Notes: a model not told the origin generated them from the letters alone. Positions 25,804 through 37,040 are shown, counted from the first letter of the stretch. The stretch is 64,000 nucleotides of DNA from an uncultured Atopobiaceae bacterium (GCA_944320385.1 CALUHH010000006.1:1-64000); one strand, 5' to 3'. Translations and numbers: made by a program.

Positions 25804-26424
25804 ATGGTCAGCACGATCCTTGGCCGCAAGCTTGGGATGACGCAGATCTGGGACGAGAACGACAACGTCGTGCCCGTCACCGTCATCCAGGCTGGCCCCT
25901 GCACTGTCTCGCAGGTCAAGACGAAGGCGACCGACGGCTATGACGCCGTCCAGATCGGCTTCGGAGACATCTCCGCCAAGCACGTCAACAAGCCCATGGC
26001 CGGCCACTTCAAGGCCGCCGGCGTCGAGCCGATGCGCTACCTGCGCGAGGTCCGCGTCGAGAACGGCGAGGAGCACAAGACCGGCGACGTCGTGACCGTC
26101 GCTGACTTTGCCGACGTCAAGTCCGTCGACGTCATCGGCACCTCCAAGGGCAAGGGCTTCCAGGGCACCGTCAAGCGCTGGAACTTCTCCCGCGGCCCCA
26201 TGACCCACGGCTCCCGCAACCAGCGCCGTCCGGGTTCCATCGGCCAGTGCGCCTACCCCGCGCGCGTCCGCAAGGGCCTGCACATGTACGGCCACATGGG
26301 CGACGCTCGCGTGACGGTCAAGAACCTCAAGCTCGTCCGCATCGACGCCGAGCAGAACCTCATGCTCGTCAAGGGCGCTGTCCCCGGCGGCAAGAACGCT
26401 CTCGTCCAGATCCGCATGGCCTAA
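25804..26424 (+). CDS. rplC: 50S ribosomal protein L3
   Basis: 23S rRNA-binding protein needed early in 50S assembly. 206 residues; ILGRKLGMTQIW at the N-terminus and TSKGKGFQGTVKRWNF are diagnostic. The ATG at 25804 follows GGTTAGGAAAG; an upstream in-frame ATG at 25762 gives no L3-like residues. First gene of this ribosomal block because rpsJ has moved away. Confidence 0.97.
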   Translation: MVSTILGRKLGMTQIWDENDNVVPVTVIQAGPCTVSQVKTKATDGYDAVQIGFGDISAKHVNKPMAGHFKAAGVEPMRYLREVRVENGEEHKTGDVVTVADFADVKSVDVIGTSKGKGFQGTVKRWNFSRGPMTHGSRNQRRPGSIGQCAYPARVRKGLHMYGHMGDARVTVKNLKLVRIDAEQNLMLVKGAVPGGKNALVQIRMA

Positions 26425-26461
26425 GTGCCAGGAAAACTCTTAGGCTAACAAGGAGGACAGA

Positions 26462-27088
26462 ATGTCCAAGTACGCAATCAAGAACGTCGAGGGGGCTCAG
26501 GTCGCAGAGGCCGAGCTCGCCGACGGCGTCTTCGGCATCGAGCCGAACATCCCCGTCATCCACCAGTCCGTGGTCGCCATCGAGAGCTGCGCCCGTCAGG
26601 GCACCCACTCCGTGAAGAACCGCCACGAGGTCTCCGGCGGCGGCGTCAAGCCCTATCGTCAGAAGGGCACCGGCCGCGCGCGCCAGGGCTCCATCCGCGC
26701 TGGTCAGTGGACCGGCGGCGGCGTGATCTTCGGGCCCACCCCGCGCAGCCACGCCAAGCGCATCAACAACAAGATGGTCAAGCTGGCCATGCGCTCGGTG
26801 CTCTCCGGCAAGGTCGCCGACGGCGAGCTCGTCCTCGTCGACAGCCTCTCCTTCGAGAAGCCCTCGACCAAGCAGGCCGTGGCCCTTCTCGCCGCTCTCG
26901 GCATCTCCGAGAAGCGCGTGACCGTGGTCGTCTCCGACGATGACGTCAACGCCTATCTCTCCTTCCGCAACCTCAAGAAGGTCAACGTGATCGGCGTTTC
27001 CGAGGCCAACACCCGCAACCTCATCGACAACGGCGCCCTCGTCATGACCGCCGACATCGCGAAGAAGCTCGAGGAGGTGCTCGCATAA
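26462..27088 (+). CDS. rplD: 50S ribosomal protein L4
   Basis: 208 residues; the exit-tunnel loop with KPYRQKGTGRARQGS is intact. AAGGAGG lies upstream. L4 represses the S10 operon in E. coli through the leader; whether the rplC leader here serves that role is unknown. The stop overlaps the rplW ATG by 1 nt. Confidence 0.96.
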   Translation: MSKYAIKNVEGAQVAEAELADGVFGIEPNIPVIHQSVVAIESCARQGTHSVKNRHEVSGGGVKPYRQKGTGRARQGSIRAGQWTGGGVIFGPTPRSHAKRINNKMVKLAMRSVLSGKVADGELVLVDSLSFEKPSTKQAVALLAALGISEKRVTVVVSDDDVNAYLSFRNLKKVNVIGVSEANTRNLIDNGALVMTADIAKKLEEVLA

Positions 27089-27390
27089 TGAACTCCGTCT
27101 ACAACGTGATCATTCGCCCGATCGTCTCCGAGCGTTCCTTCGACCTCATGGAGCAGGGCAAGTACACGTTCGAGGTGGCCAAGAACGCTCCCAAGGAGGA
27201 GATTGCCGCCGCCGTTGAGAAGCTCTTCAACGTGCACGTGGTCAAGGTCAACACCATGAACGTCTCCGGCAAGAAGAAGCGCGTCCGCTACCAGAACCCT
27301 GGCACCACGCGCTCCTGGAAGAAGGCCGTCGTGACCCTCGCCGCCGGCGAGACGATCGAGATCTTCGGCAGCCAGCAGGCCGCCGAGTAG
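27088..27390 (+). CDS. rplW: 50S ribosomal protein L23
   Basis: 100 residues; sits at the tunnel exit and docks SRP and trigger factor. IIRPIVSERSFDLME opens the protein and KKKRVRYQNPG marks the loop. Coupled to rplD by a 1-nt overlap. Confidence 0.96.
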   Translation: MNSVYNVIIRPIVSERSFDLMEQGKYTFEVAKNAPKEEIAAAVEKLFNVHVVKVNTMNVSGKKKRVRYQNPGTTRSWKKAVVTLAAGETIEIFGSQQAAE

Positions 27391-27444
27391 CTTCGGCACC
27401 CCGCCCGCGCCCCCAAAAGGGGCCGGGCTCTTATGCCGCGCGTG

Positions 27445-27458
27445 ATGGATACGCGCGG
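27445..27458 (+). promoter_or_regulatory. Shared ribosomal-leader motif, copy 3 (upstream of rplB)
   Basis: ATGGATACGCGCGG, continued by TACCGTGG; 20 of 22 positions match copy 1 (18629-18650). It lies in the unusually long 139-nt gap between rplW and rplB, 71 nt before the rplB start. No clear -35/-10 pair was found after it. Confidence 0.45.
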
Positions 27459-27529
27459 TACCGTGGTAATCCGGTGTCGCCCGCCACTCCCTGAGCGGGA
27501 CGGCCAACGGAAAAGAAGGGAAAGAGTCA

Positions 27530-28366
<837 letters not shown>

Positions 28367-28396
28367 TCGCAACACGAGTAGTAGGAGATAGAAAGC

Positions 28397-28657
28397 ATGA
28401 GCAGAAGTCTCAAGAAGGGCCCGTTCGTGGAGACTCGCCTCCTCGCGCGTGTCGCCGCTCAGAACGAGGCCGGCACCAAGGAGGTCATCAAGACCTGGTC
28501 GCGTTCCTCGACCATCTTCCCCGAGATGGTGGGTCACACGATCGCCGTTCACGACGGCCGCAAGCACGTGCCCGTGTACGTCACCGAGTCCATGGTCGGG
28601 CACAAGCTGGGCGAGTTCGCCCCCACCCGCACCTTCCGTGGTCACAAGGAAAAGTAG
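28397..28657 (+). CDS. rpsS: 30S ribosomal protein S19
   Basis: 86 residues, [12 protein letters not shown] start and [16 protein letters not shown] end. Complexes with S13 in the 30S head. Follows rplB by 30 nt with AGGAG upstream. Confidence 0.97.
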   Translation: MSRSLKKGPFVETRLLARVAAQNEAGTKEVIKTWSRSSTIFPEMVGHTIAVHDGRKHVPVYVTESMVGHKLGEFAPTRTFRGHKEK

Positions 28658-28671
28658 GGTAGGGAGCTAAC

Positions 28672-29031
28672 ATGCCTCAGAACAACACCAACGAGGTCCG
28701 CGCGACGGCCAAGTACGTCCGCGTCGCCCCTCGCAAGGCCCGTGCCGTCGTCTCGCTGATCCGCAACCTCCCCGTCGAGAAGGCCCTCGAGGTCCTGCAG
28801 TTCTCGACCCGCGCCGCCTCCGTCGACGTGGCCAAGGTCCTGCGCTCCGCGATCGCCAACGCCGTCAACAACAACGGCCTGCGCGAGGACACCCTCGTCG
28901 TCAAGCTGGCCTACGTTGACGAAGGCCCGACGCTCAAGCGCATCCGCCCGCGCGCCAAGGGCTCCGCTTCTCGCATCAACAAGCGCATGAGCCACATCAC
29001 CGTCGTCGTCGCTCCTCGAAAGGAGGCGTAG
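28672..29031 (+). CDS. rplV: 50S ribosomal protein L22
   Basis: 119 residues; tunnel-lining protein with [11 protein letters not shown] near the N-terminus and the loop ending [12 protein letters not shown]. 14 nt after rpsS. Confidence 0.97.
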   Translation: MPQNNTNEVRATAKYVRVAPRKARAVVSLIRNLPVEKALEVLQFSTRAASVDVAKVLRSAIANAVNNNGLREDTLVVKLAYVDEGPTLKRIRPRAKGSASRINKRMSHITVVVAPRKEA

Positions 29032-29038
29032 GGAAAGC

Positions 29039-29748
<710 letters not shown>

Positions 29749-29749
<1 letters not shown>

Positions 29750-30174
29750 TGCTCGCACCTAAGCGCGTTCTGCACCGCAAGGTCCAGCGTGGCTCCATGA
29801 AGGGTCACGCCAAGGGCAACACCGAGCTGCACTTTGGCAGCTACGGCATCCAGGCGCTCGAGGCCCACTGGATCACCAACCGTCAGATCGAGGCCTGCCG
29901 TGTCGCCATGACCCGTTACATGAAGCGTGGCGGCAAGGTCTGGATCACCATCTTCCCGGACAAGCCCATCACCAAGAAGCCGGCTGAGACCCGCATGGGT
30001 TCCGGTAAGGGCAACCCCGAGGAGTGGGTGGCCGTTGTCAAGCCGGGCCGCATCATGTTCGAGATCGACGGCGTCTCCGACGAGGTCGCTCGTGAGGCCC
30101 TCCGTCTCGCTCAGCACAAGCTGCCCATCAAGAGCAAGATCGTCACCCGCACCGAGCAGGACGGGGAGGAATAG
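29749..30174 (+). CDS. rplP: 50S ribosomal protein L16
   Basis: 141 residues; contacts the A-site tRNA elbow. [14 protein letters not shown] and [19 protein letters not shown] are diagnostic. Coupled to rpsC by a 1-nt overlap. Confidence 0.97.
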
Positions 30175-30177
30175 TCA

Positions 30178-30393
30178 ATGAAGTACACCGACATCAAGGC
30201 CATGAGCGACGACGAGCTCGCCAAGAAGCTGGAGGAGGGCCGCGCTGAGCTCTTCAACCTCCGCTTCCAGATGGCCACGAGCCAGCTCGACAACACGGCT
30301 CGCGTCAAGACCGTCAAGAAGGACATCGCGCGCGTCCTCACCGAGCAGCGCGCCCGTCAGATCGCCGCGGAGAAGTCCGCCGCGCAGAACTAG
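30178..30393 (+). CDS. rpmC: 50S ribosomal protein L29
   Basis: 71-residue two-helix protein near the tunnel exit; [14 protein letters not shown] is the family core. Starts 3 nt after rplP with GGGGAGGAA as Shine-Dalgarno. Confidence 0.96.
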   Translation: MKYTDIKAMSDDELAKKLEEGRAELFNLRFQMATSQLDNTARVKTVKKDIARVLTEQRARQIAAEKSAAQN

Positions 30394-30410
30394 ATCGCAG
30401 GAGAATGACT

Positions 30411-30674
30411 ATGGCTGAGACCACCAGGAACGCTCGCAAGGTCGTCACCGGGACTGTCGTCTCCATCTCCGGCGACAAGTCCATCACGGTCAAGATCGAC
30501 TACCGCAAGCGTCACCCCAAGTACGGCAAGATGATGACCATCTCGAAGAAGCTCCACGCCCATGACGAGAAGAACGAGGCCGGCCTCGGCGACACCGTCA
30601 CCGTCATGGAGACCCGCCCGCTGTCCAAGACCAAGCGTTGGCGTCTCGTGGAGATCGTCGAGCGCGCCAAGTAA
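30411..30674 (+). CDS. rpsQ: 30S ribosomal protein S17
   Basis: 87-residue OB-fold rRNA-binding protein; [18 protein letters not shown] and [13 protein letters not shown] are diagnostic. The ATG at 30411 is 7 nt after AGGAG; an in-frame ATG at 30405 is too close to it. Confidence 0.95.
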   Translation: MAETTRNARKVVTGTVVSISGDKSITVKIDYRKRHPKYGKMMTISKKLHAHDEKNEAGLGDTVTVMETRPLSKTKRWRLVEIVERAK

Positions 30675-30753
30675 GTATCAGTGACGAGCCCTACCCACGT
30701 GCGTCGCACGTGAGGACGCACCTCTGGGTGGGCACACGTTCGGAGGAACACCA

Positions 30754-31122
30754 ATGATTCAGATGGAGACCATGCTCAACGTCGCTGACAACAGCGGCGC
30801 CCGACGCGTCAAGTGCGTCAAGGTCCTCGGTGGCTCCAAGCGTCGCTACGCCGGCCTGGCCGACGTCATCATCGGCGCCGTTCAGGAGGCCACGCCGGGC
30901 GGACAGGTGAAGAAGGGCGACATCGTTCGCTGCGTCATCGTCCGCACCGTCAAGGAGACCCGTCGCAAGGACGGCAGCTACATCCGCTTTGACCAGAACG
31001 CCTGCGTCCTGGTCAACAAGGAGGGCGAGCCCAAGGGCACCCGTATCTTCGGGCCCGTCGCCCGCGAGCTGCGCGACCACAAGTACATGAAGATCGTCTC
31101 GCTCGCGCCTGAGACGCTCTAG
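30754..31122 (+). CDS. rplN: 50S ribosomal protein L14
   Basis: 122 residues; bridges the subunits and is bound by RsfS in other species. [16 protein letters not shown] and [18 protein letters not shown] are intact. The 79-nt gap before it holds a small hairpin (ACGTGCG / CGCACGT, ~30694-30708). Confidence 0.97.
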   Translation: MIQMETMLNVADNSGARRVKCVKVLGGSKRRYAGLADVIIGAVQEATPGGQVKKGDIVRCVIVRTVKETRRKDGSYIRFDQNACVLVNKEGEPKGTRIFGPVARELRDHKYMKIVSLAPETL

Positions 31123-31135
31123 GGAGTGAGGACGA

Positions 31136-31453
31136 ATGGCTAAGATGCATGTGAAGAGCGGCGACAAGGTCGTCGTGCTCTCCGGTAAGGACAAGGGCAA
31201 GGAGGGCACCGTCCTCCGCGCCAAGCCCGCCGAGGGCAAGGTTCTCGTCGAGGGCGTCGCCGTGGCCAAGAAGGCCGTGCGCCCCAACGCCCAGAACCAG
31301 CAGGGCGGCATCATCGAGCAGGAGGCCTTCATCGACGCCTCCAACGTGATGGTCGTCTGCCCGACCTGCGGCAAGCCCACCCGCGTTGGCCACGACGTCA
31401 ACGACGAGGGCAAGAAGGTCCGCGTCTGCAAGAAGTGCGGCGCCAAGTTCTAG
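31136..31453 (+). CDS. rplX: 50S ribosomal protein L24
   Basis: 105 residues; assembly initiator protein with the KOW segment [17 protein letters not shown] and a four-cysteine zinc-ribbon-like tail (CPTCGKPT...CKKCG). Its usual neighbour rplE does not follow; 2.6 kb of foreign-looking DNA intervenes. Confidence 0.96.
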   Translation: MAKMHVKSGDKVVVLSGKDKGKEGTVLRAKPAEGKVLVEGVAVAKKAVRPNAQNQQGGIIEQEAFIDASNVMVVCPTCGKPTRVGHDVNDEGKKVRVCKKCGAKF

Positions 31454-31477
31454 GAGCTTGACCGCATCGCTGTGGGG

Positions 31478-31541
31478 GAGCCCCCGGTATTCCTTCGAGA
31501 AGTGCGCTTCGCGAAACTTCTCTCCGGAATACCGGGGGCTC
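31478..31541. repeat. Long hairpin directly after rplX
   Basis: GAGCCCCCGGTATTCC (31478-31493) and its exact complement (31526-31541) enclose a second stem GAGAAGT / ACTTCTC (31497-31503, 31516-31522). It starts 24 nt after the rplX stop and may end the first half of the ribosomal transcript, though there is no long T-run. It marks the left side of the island. Confidence 0.8.
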
Positions 31542-31583
31542 TCCGCGTTTTGGGCAACGGTCTCCCGCCGGCAGGTTTTGTTG

Positions 31584-31746
31584 CCGCGTACACAAATCGC
31601 CTTTTGTGTACGCGGTTGTGGCAGCGTTTGAGGCAGCATGTTCTTCTCGATAAAAGCGTTGACCTTGGGGATTAACTTTGGATCAGGATGCCCTTATCAG
31701 ATCGAGAAGTGCCCGCCGCTCGCTACACAAATGACGATTTGTGTAG
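31584..31746. repeat. ACAAA-type hairpins in the non-coding island arm
   Basis: CCGCGTACACAAA pairs perfectly with TTTGTGTACGCGG (31584-31596, 31603-31615). CTACACAAAT pairs perfectly with ATTTGTGTAG (31723-31732, 31737-31746). A partial third copy, CACAAAAGACGATTTG, follows. The non-coding stretch 31454-31942 (489 nt) holds these and the preceding hairpin but no credible gene; GC is visibly lower than in flanking genes. Confidence 0.7.
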
Positions 31747-31942
31747 TCGTCGGGCACAAAAGACGATTTGTTTCGCCGCTTGCTCAGGGAGGAGACCTGG
31801 ATTCTCCGTTCGCGGCAACCATTCGGTCTCTGTGGATGCCGTTCGGTCGGAGGGGGTTGCGCGTGGACGTTGCTTGTGTCGGAATGGAACGTGATATGCC
31901 CCTTGGGTGAGGTATGCCCTGATAGCGTTAAGGTGGTACGCG

Positions 31943-33628
31943 ATGCGACGTAAATCGACGGCTGCATCCCGATATGAGAAATCAGTGAGGGGGGGGGTTG
32001 CCCTCGCGTTGACCTGCTTGCTCGTAGGTAACGCGGCACTTGCGACCCCCCCAGGCCGCGTTCGCGGCGGATGAGAAGGTTGTGGTTGAGACAACCCGGG
32101 GATGAGCTGGGAAGACGAAACGGTCAACATTGAGAACAGCGAATCCGGCTGGGATGACGATGACAGCTATGACACCTCCTGGTATACCGAAGCCGGTGGT
32201 AAGAGCGCTACTGAGTACACCATCACTGACGCCAAAGATCTTGCTGGCCTTGCATACATTCTGAGCAGTGAAGACTTTGGCGGTACTTACAAAAATCCAG
32301 AGACGTTTGAGGGCAAGACCATCAAGCTGGCTGGAGACATCCGCCTGCAGGACGAGGGCGTGACAATCCTCGACAGCTCATATGAGGTATACGAGAACCT
32401 GACATTAAAGAAGTGGAAGCCGATAGGCTCTAGGTATCACTTCGCTGGCACTTTTGACGGTCAGAACCATACCATCTATGGGCTATATATCGATGAGCTT
32501 TTGGGGCAGGAAAATAAGGGAAAAAACGCTTCCTATGGTCTGTTTGACCAAACGAGCAGGAGCTTGGATGGGAAGGGGGCTACCATCTCCAACCTCAAGC
32601 TCGCAGACACCTATATTCACATTAAGCTTGCAGGTGAGACCGTGTCGTCGCTGCGCGTGGGTGCCATTCTTGGAAACGGCAGCAATAGTGCGACCCTCAA
32701 GAACTGCTCTGTCGAGGGTAGGGTTGTCATGGATGCCGGCGGGGCCAACCTGATAACTTTCAGCAACTATCGTGCCGGTGGTGTGGTGGGGGAGATAAGC
32801 CACCCCACCGGATACACCGAAGACACCGTAAGCTCGTGCGAGTTTCCGGAGTCATGCTCGGCAGCTTTCCCTCAATGGGCGGCATAGCGGGCAGCGTCGC
32901 AAACGGCGCGGTTCGCAACTGCGCCAACAGAGGCCTGATTGCCAATCAAGTTAAAGAAAATGGGCTGACCGCGGGCATCGTCGCGGCATGCTACTCAAAC
33001 ACGATTAACTGCAACAACTACGAACAGGTTTCGGCAACGAGCGGAAGCGTCGGCGACGTTGTTGCGTCCGCGGGAAGCTCAGCCTTCTGCCCGAGCATCT
33101 CCGGATGTACCAATTCAGCTACGGTCAACATTGCAAAGGACGCTTCCCCCGAGATGGCAACGTTTGTTGGCGGCGCGGCGGGGGACACGCAGTATGCTGC
33201 CGCGCTGCAAAAATGTGTGAACAGCGGCATGGTGGCAGAGGAATCCTCCGCACAGTACAATCAAGAACAACCAAGAGGCCCTATCCATTACGGGCGTCCC
33301 GGGTGCCGTCTACGTTGGTGACACGTTCACGCTCGGTACTGCCGGCGGCACGGGGGACGGGACGGTGGCCTGGACGGTCGTCAGCGGACCGGCGACGATT
33401 GACAAGGATACGGGTGAGGTACAGGTCACGGGCGCCGGCACGATTACGATCCAGGCCGTCAAGGCGGGCGGAGACAGCTATGAGGACGCCACGGCCGAGT
33501 TTTCCTTCTCCGCTACAAACCGCCCGTCATCCGGTGGCGGCTCTGGAGTCGTGACACGCTATCCCGTTGACGTGGAGGACACGGAGCACGGCTCGGTTGT
33601 CGACAGCCCCACCACGCCCTCGCGAGCT
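31943..33628 (+). pseudogene. Degenerate surface adhesin (signal peptide, GLUG-type repeats, Ig-like domain)
   Basis: Remains of an exported repeat protein read in pieces. An ATG at 31943 begins a signal peptide (basic start, then VALALTCLLVGNAALA). Frame is lost around the C7 tract at 32046-32052 and regained by 32102. From there DLAGLAYIL, FEGKTIKLAGDI, KPIGS and FAGTFDGQNHTIYGLYI are the classic lead-in of GLUG-motif adhesins. A shift near 32845 moves to the frame with GGIAGSVANGAVRNCANRG, and another near 33260 to an Ig-like domain (DGTVAWTVVSGPATIDKDTG). The protein breaks off in TEHGSVVDSPTTPSR, a truncated wall-repeat motif, with no anchor. A G9 tract lies in the signal-peptide region (31989-31997). 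Codon use is AT-richer than all neighbours. Sequencing error at homopolymers could explain one shift but not all, nor the missing 3' end. Confidence 0.75.
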
Positions 33629-33710
33629 CCAGCCGGCGCGCGCCTGCTCCCGCCCCGAGATGGCCGCGCTCCTGATGAACCTCTCTGCCGGCGCGTAGCA
33701 TCCCCGGCGC

Positions 33711-33776
33711 CGAGCATGCCATATGGGACGTTTCTGGTCCCCAAGGGCGCGCGTTCTGTCCCATATGGCATGCTCG
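33711..33776. repeat. 19-bp inverted repeat at the right side of the island
   Basis: CGAGCATGCCATATGGGAC (33711-33729) and its exact complement (33758-33776) flank a 28-nt loop. The stretch 33629-34030 has no gene. It also holds CGTTCTTCTCGCC at 33793-33805 and a weak TAAACT -10 (33896-33901) that might drive rplE onward. Confidence 0.75.
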
Positions 33777-34030
33777 AGCCCGCGGCCTCGCCCGTTCTTC
33801 TCGCCAACAGATACGTAGGCCCCTGGCGCGCGCCGCCCGGATTGTGGACATTCCGCGCGGCGCCCGTTGTGCTGGAATTTCTGTGTGCAAAGGCATAAAC
33901 TGTTTCCTTGCGTCTGTAGGTAGGGAGAGTTCTGCCTCGGGCGCGCGACATGGCTCCCGGCCCCGCCAAGGCAGGGAGGCACGAGGTCAGAAACCCCGTG
34001 CTGAGAACCCCAAGAGTTAAGGAGAAGGAC

Positions 34031-34591
34031 ATGGCAGACGAGAAGTACACCCCCCGCCTCAAGGAGCAGTATTTCGCCACCGTGCGTGACGAGCTCCAGA
34101 AGCAGTTTGGCTACAAGAACGTCCACCAGATTCCCAAGATCGAGAAGATCGTCGTGAACATGGGCGTTGGCGAGGCCGCCACCGATGCCAAGGCCATCGA
34201 CGGTGCCGTCGCCGACCTGCGTGCCATCACCGGCCAGCAGCCGCTCGTGACCCACGCCCGCAAGTCCATCGCCACCTTCCACCTGCGCGCCGGCATGCCC
34301 ATTGGCGCCAAGGTGACCCTGCGCGGCGACCGCATGTGGGAGTTCCTCGATCGCCTCATCTGCATCGCCATCCCGCGCATCCGCGACTTCCGCGGCATCT
34401 CCCCGAAGAGCTTCGACGGCCGTGGCAACTTCTCCATGGGCGTCACCGAGCAGCTCATCTTCCCGGAGATCGACTTTGACAAGATCGACCACACCCGCGG
34501 CATGGACATCACCATCGTGACCACCGCTCAGACCGACGAGGAGGGCAAGGCGCTGCTCAAGGCCTTCCACTTCCCGTTCAAGGCTGAGTAG
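34031..34591 (+). CDS. rplE: 50S ribosomal protein L5
   Basis: 186 residues; binds 5S rRNA and the P-site t[17 protein letters not shown] and [16 protein letters not shown] are diagnostic. AAGGAGAAGG precedes the ATG. Being cut off from rplX, it probably has its own promoter in the island. Confidence 0.97.
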   Translation: MADEKYTPRLKEQYFATVRDELQKQFGYKNVHQIPKIEKIVVNMGVGEAATDAKAIDGAVADLRAITGQQPLVTHARKSIATFHLRAGMPIGAKVTLRGDRMWEFLDRLICIAIPRIRDFRGISPKSFDGRGNFSMGVTEQLIFPEIDFDKIDHTRGMDITIVTTAQTDEEGKALLKAFHFPFKAE

Positions 34592-34653
34592 GTCAAATAT
34601 CGTCACGGCGCCACGGGGACCCGGGGCGCCAGGAGTGCACTGAAGGAGGATTT

Positions 34654-34839
34654 GTGGCTAAGACATCGATGATCGTCAAGGCTCAGCGCGAGCCGAAGTT
34701 CTCGACGCGCAAGCAGAACCGCTGCCAGCGTTGTGGGCGTCCCCACTCCGTCTATCGCAAGTTCGGCCTCTGCCGCGTCTGCTTCCGCGAGCTTGCGAGC
34801 AAGGGCGAGCTTCCCGGCGTCCGCAAGGCGAGCTGGTAG
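34654..34839 (+). CDS. rpsN: 30S ribosomal protein S14, zinc-binding type
   Basis: 61 residues from GTG after AAGGAGG. The short C+ form has the zinc ligands CQRC...CRVC (residues ~24-43). It lies in the usual place between rplE and rpsH. Confidence 0.96.
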   Translation: MAKTSMIVKAQREPKFSTRKQNRCQRCGRPHSVYRKFGLCRVCFRELASKGELPGVRKASW

Positions 34840-34929
34840 GACACCGGAGCTCTCGCGTCCAGGCGTTTGCGCCATGGGTGCAGACGAACCGGACACGCAG
34901 GTTCATCATTACCGAAGGAGAATGGATCC

Positions 34930-35328
34930 ATGAAGATCACTGATCCCATTTCTGACATGCTGACGCGCATTCGCAACGCCAACGCCGCCAACAAGCCGGA
35001 GGTCTCCATGCCTTCGACCAAGGTGCTCGTTGAGGTTGCCCGCGTCATCTGCGAGGAGGGCTACATCGCAGGCTACGAGGTCGAGGACACGACCCCGCAG
35101 AAGACCCTGCACGTCACCCTCAAGTACGGCGCCCGTCACGCGAAGGTCATCCGCGGCATCCGTCGCATCTCCAAGCCGGGTCTTCGCATCTACTCCACCG
35201 CCGACAAGCTCCCGCGCGTCCTCGGTGGCCTCGGCACCGCCGTTATCTCCACCTCCAAGGGCATGATGTGCGACCGCGACGCCCGCAAGCAGGGCATCGG
35301 CGGCGAGGTCATCGCCTACATCTGGTAA
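34930..35328 (+). CDS. rpsH: 30S ribosomal protein S8
   Basis: 132 residues; central-domain 16S binder and, in E. coli, repressor of the spc operon. DPISDMLTRIRNA and the C-terminal STSKGMMCDRDAR (normally STSxGxMTDxxAR) are visible. The ATG at 34930 follows GAAGGAG by a normal spacing. Confidence 0.96.
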   Translation: MKITDPISDMLTRIRNANAANKPEVSMPSTKVLVEVARVICEEGYIAGYEVEDTTPQKTLHVTLKYGARHAKVIRGIRRISKPGLRIYSTADKLPRVLGGLGTAVISTSKGMMCDRDARKQGIGGEVIAYIW

Positions 35329-35356
35329 CTCCCGGCAGGAATGAAAGGAGACTACC

Positions 35357-35893
35357 GTGTCTCGTATTGGTAAGCAGCCTGTCCAGGTTCCCGCCGGAGT
35401 CACTGTGACAGTTGATGGCACCACCGTTACCGTCAAGGGCGGCAAGGGCGAGCTGACCCGCACCTTCTCCGACCTCGTGAAGATCGAGGAGGAGGGCGAG
35501 GAGCTCCACGTCGTCCGCGTTGACGAGTCCACCGCCTCCAACGCCCAGCAGGGTCTCACCCGCACCCTTCTCCACAACATGGTCATCGGCGTCTCCGAGG
35601 GCTTTGAGAAGAAGCTCGAGCTCACCGGCGTCGGCTACCGTGCCACGCTCAAGGGCAAGGACCTCGACCTCTCCCTGGGCTACTCCCACCCCGTGATCTA
35701 CCCCGCTCCCGAGAACATCACGTTCGAGGTGCCCGACAACACCCACATCAACGTCAAGGGCATCTCCAAGGAGCAGGTCGGCCAGGTTGCCGCCGAGATC
35801 CGCATGAAGCGTCCGCCCGAGCCGTACAAGGGCAAGGGTATCCACTACGTGGGCGAGCACATCCGCAGGAAGCTCGGCAAGGCCGCCAAGTAG
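35357..35893 (+). CDS. rplF: 50S ribosomal protein L6
   Basis: 178 residues from GTG after AAAGGAG. SRIGKQPVQVPAGV opens the protein and the C-terminal RPPEPYKGKGIHY is the family signature. Supports the stalk base. Confidence 0.97.
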   Translation: MSRIGKQPVQVPAGVTVTVDGTTVTVKGGKGELTRTFSDLVKIEEEGEELHVVRVDESTASNAQQGLTRTLLHNMVIGVSEGFEKKLELTGVGYRATLKGKDLDLSLGYSHPVIYPAPENITFEVPDNTHINVKGISKEQVGQVAAEIRMKRPPEPYKGKGIHYVGEHIRRKLGKAAK

Positions 35894-35952
35894 CCTGAGG
35901 TTTAGCGAAAGACCATTACCCCGTCAGGTAATGGCACGTCTAAGGAGAAGGA

Positions 35953-36321
35953 ATGAACAAGCAGCAGGCGAAGAAGGCCGGCCTCAAGCGCCGCGAGCGC
36001 CGCGTCCGCGCCAAGATCTTCGGCACCGCTGAGCGTCCGCGCCTCAGCGTGCACCGCACCAACGCCAACATCTACGCTCAGGTCATCGACGATGCCGACG
36101 GCAAGACCATCTGCTCTGCCTCGACCCTCGACCCCGAGTTCCGCGCCACGGGCAAGCTCGGCTCCAACAAGGAGGCCGCTGAGTTCGTGGGCGAGCTCGT
36201 TGGCAAGCGCGCCGTCGAGAAGGGCGTCACCGAGGTCACCTTCGACCGCGGTGGTCGCATCTATCACGGCCGTGTCAAGGCTCTGGCAGACGGTGCCCGC
36301 AACGCGGGCCTGAAGTTCTAG
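35953..36321 (+). CDS. rplR: 50S ribosomal protein L18
   Basis: 122 residues; delivers 5S r[22 protein letters not shown] and [16 protein letters not shown] are diagnostic. The 59-nt gap before it contains an 8-bp hairpin (CCATTACC / GGTAATGG). Confidence 0.96.
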   Translation: MNKQQAKKAGLKRRERRVRAKIFGTAERPRLSVHRTNANIYAQVIDDADGKTICSASTLDPEFRATGKLGSNKEAAEFVGELVGKRAVEKGVTEVTFDRGGRIYHGRVKALADGARNAGLKF

Positions 36322-36330
36322 GAGGATTCA

Positions 36331-36852
36331 ATGGCACGAGATCGTAAGCGCCAGCAGGACACGGATCTTCAGGAGCGCGTCGTCTACATCCACCGTGTCT
36401 CCAAGACCGTCAAGGGCGGCCGTCGCATGTCCCTCGTCGCCCTCGTCGCCGTCGGTGACGGCAAGGGCAACGTCGGCCTCGGCATGGGCAAGTCCGCCGA
36501 GGTGCCCCTGGCCATCCAGAAGGGCATCGAGGACGCCAAGAAGAACATGTTCAAGGTGCCCGTCACCGAGCACGGCACCATTCCGCACACCGTCGAGGGC
36601 CACTACGGCGCCGGCCGCGTCCTGATCAAGCCGGCCATCGAGGGTACCGGCGTCATCGCCGGCGGCCCCGTGCGCCCGCTCTTCGAGCTCGCTGGCATCA
36701 CCAACGTGCTCTCCAAGTCCCTCGGCACCAACAACGCCATGAACATCATCAAGGCCGCCGCCGAGGGCCTCAAGGAGCTCTCCAGCCCCGAGCAGGCCGC
36801 CGAGCGCCGTGGCCTCACCGTCGGCGAGATGTTCTGCGGGAAGGAGAACTAA
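36331..36852 (+). CDS. rpsE: 30S ribosomal protein S5
   Basis: 173 residues; fidelity protein at the mRNA channel. [20 protein letters not shown] and the [11 protein letters not shown] segment are intact. AGGAGG precedes the ATG. Confidence 0.97.
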   Translation: MARDRKRQQDTDLQERVVYIHRVSKTVKGGRRMSLVALVAVGDGKGNVGLGMGKSAEVPLAIQKGIEDAKKNMFKVPVTEHGTIPHTVEGHYGAGRVLIKPAIEGTGVIAGGPVRPLFELAGITNVLSKSLGTNNAMNIIKAAAEGLKELSSPEQAAERRGLTVGEMFCGKEN

Positions 36853-36854
36853 CG

Positions 36855-37040
36855 ATGGCTCAGTCCCTCAAGATCAAGCTCGTGCGCAGCGCCGTGGCCT
36901 CCGTCAAGAAGGACCAGACGGCCACCTGCAAGGCTCTCGGCCTCCGCAAGATCGGCGATGAGGTCGTCCAGCCGGACAACCCGAGCATTCGTGGAATGAT
37001 TTTCAAGGTCAAGCACCTTGTCACCGTGGAAGAGAACTAG
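36855..37040 (+). CDS. rpmD: 50S ribosomal protein L30
   Basis: 61 residues; [20 protein letters not shown] is the family core. Starts 2 nt after rpsE. Confidence 0.95.
   Translation: MAQSLKIKLVRSAVASVKKDQTATCKALGLRKIGDEVVQPDNPSIRGMIFKVKHLVTVEEN

Noticed and set aside
31638-32130. Short open frames in both strands of the left island arm
   Set aside because: No ribosome-binding sites, no domains, and they run across perfect hairpins.
33365-33898. A 177-codon open frame as a gene of its own
   Set aside because: Its first half is the Ig-like part of the broken adhesin and its second half reads through the 19-bp inverted repeat and non-coding DNA; no start or ribosome-binding site fits.
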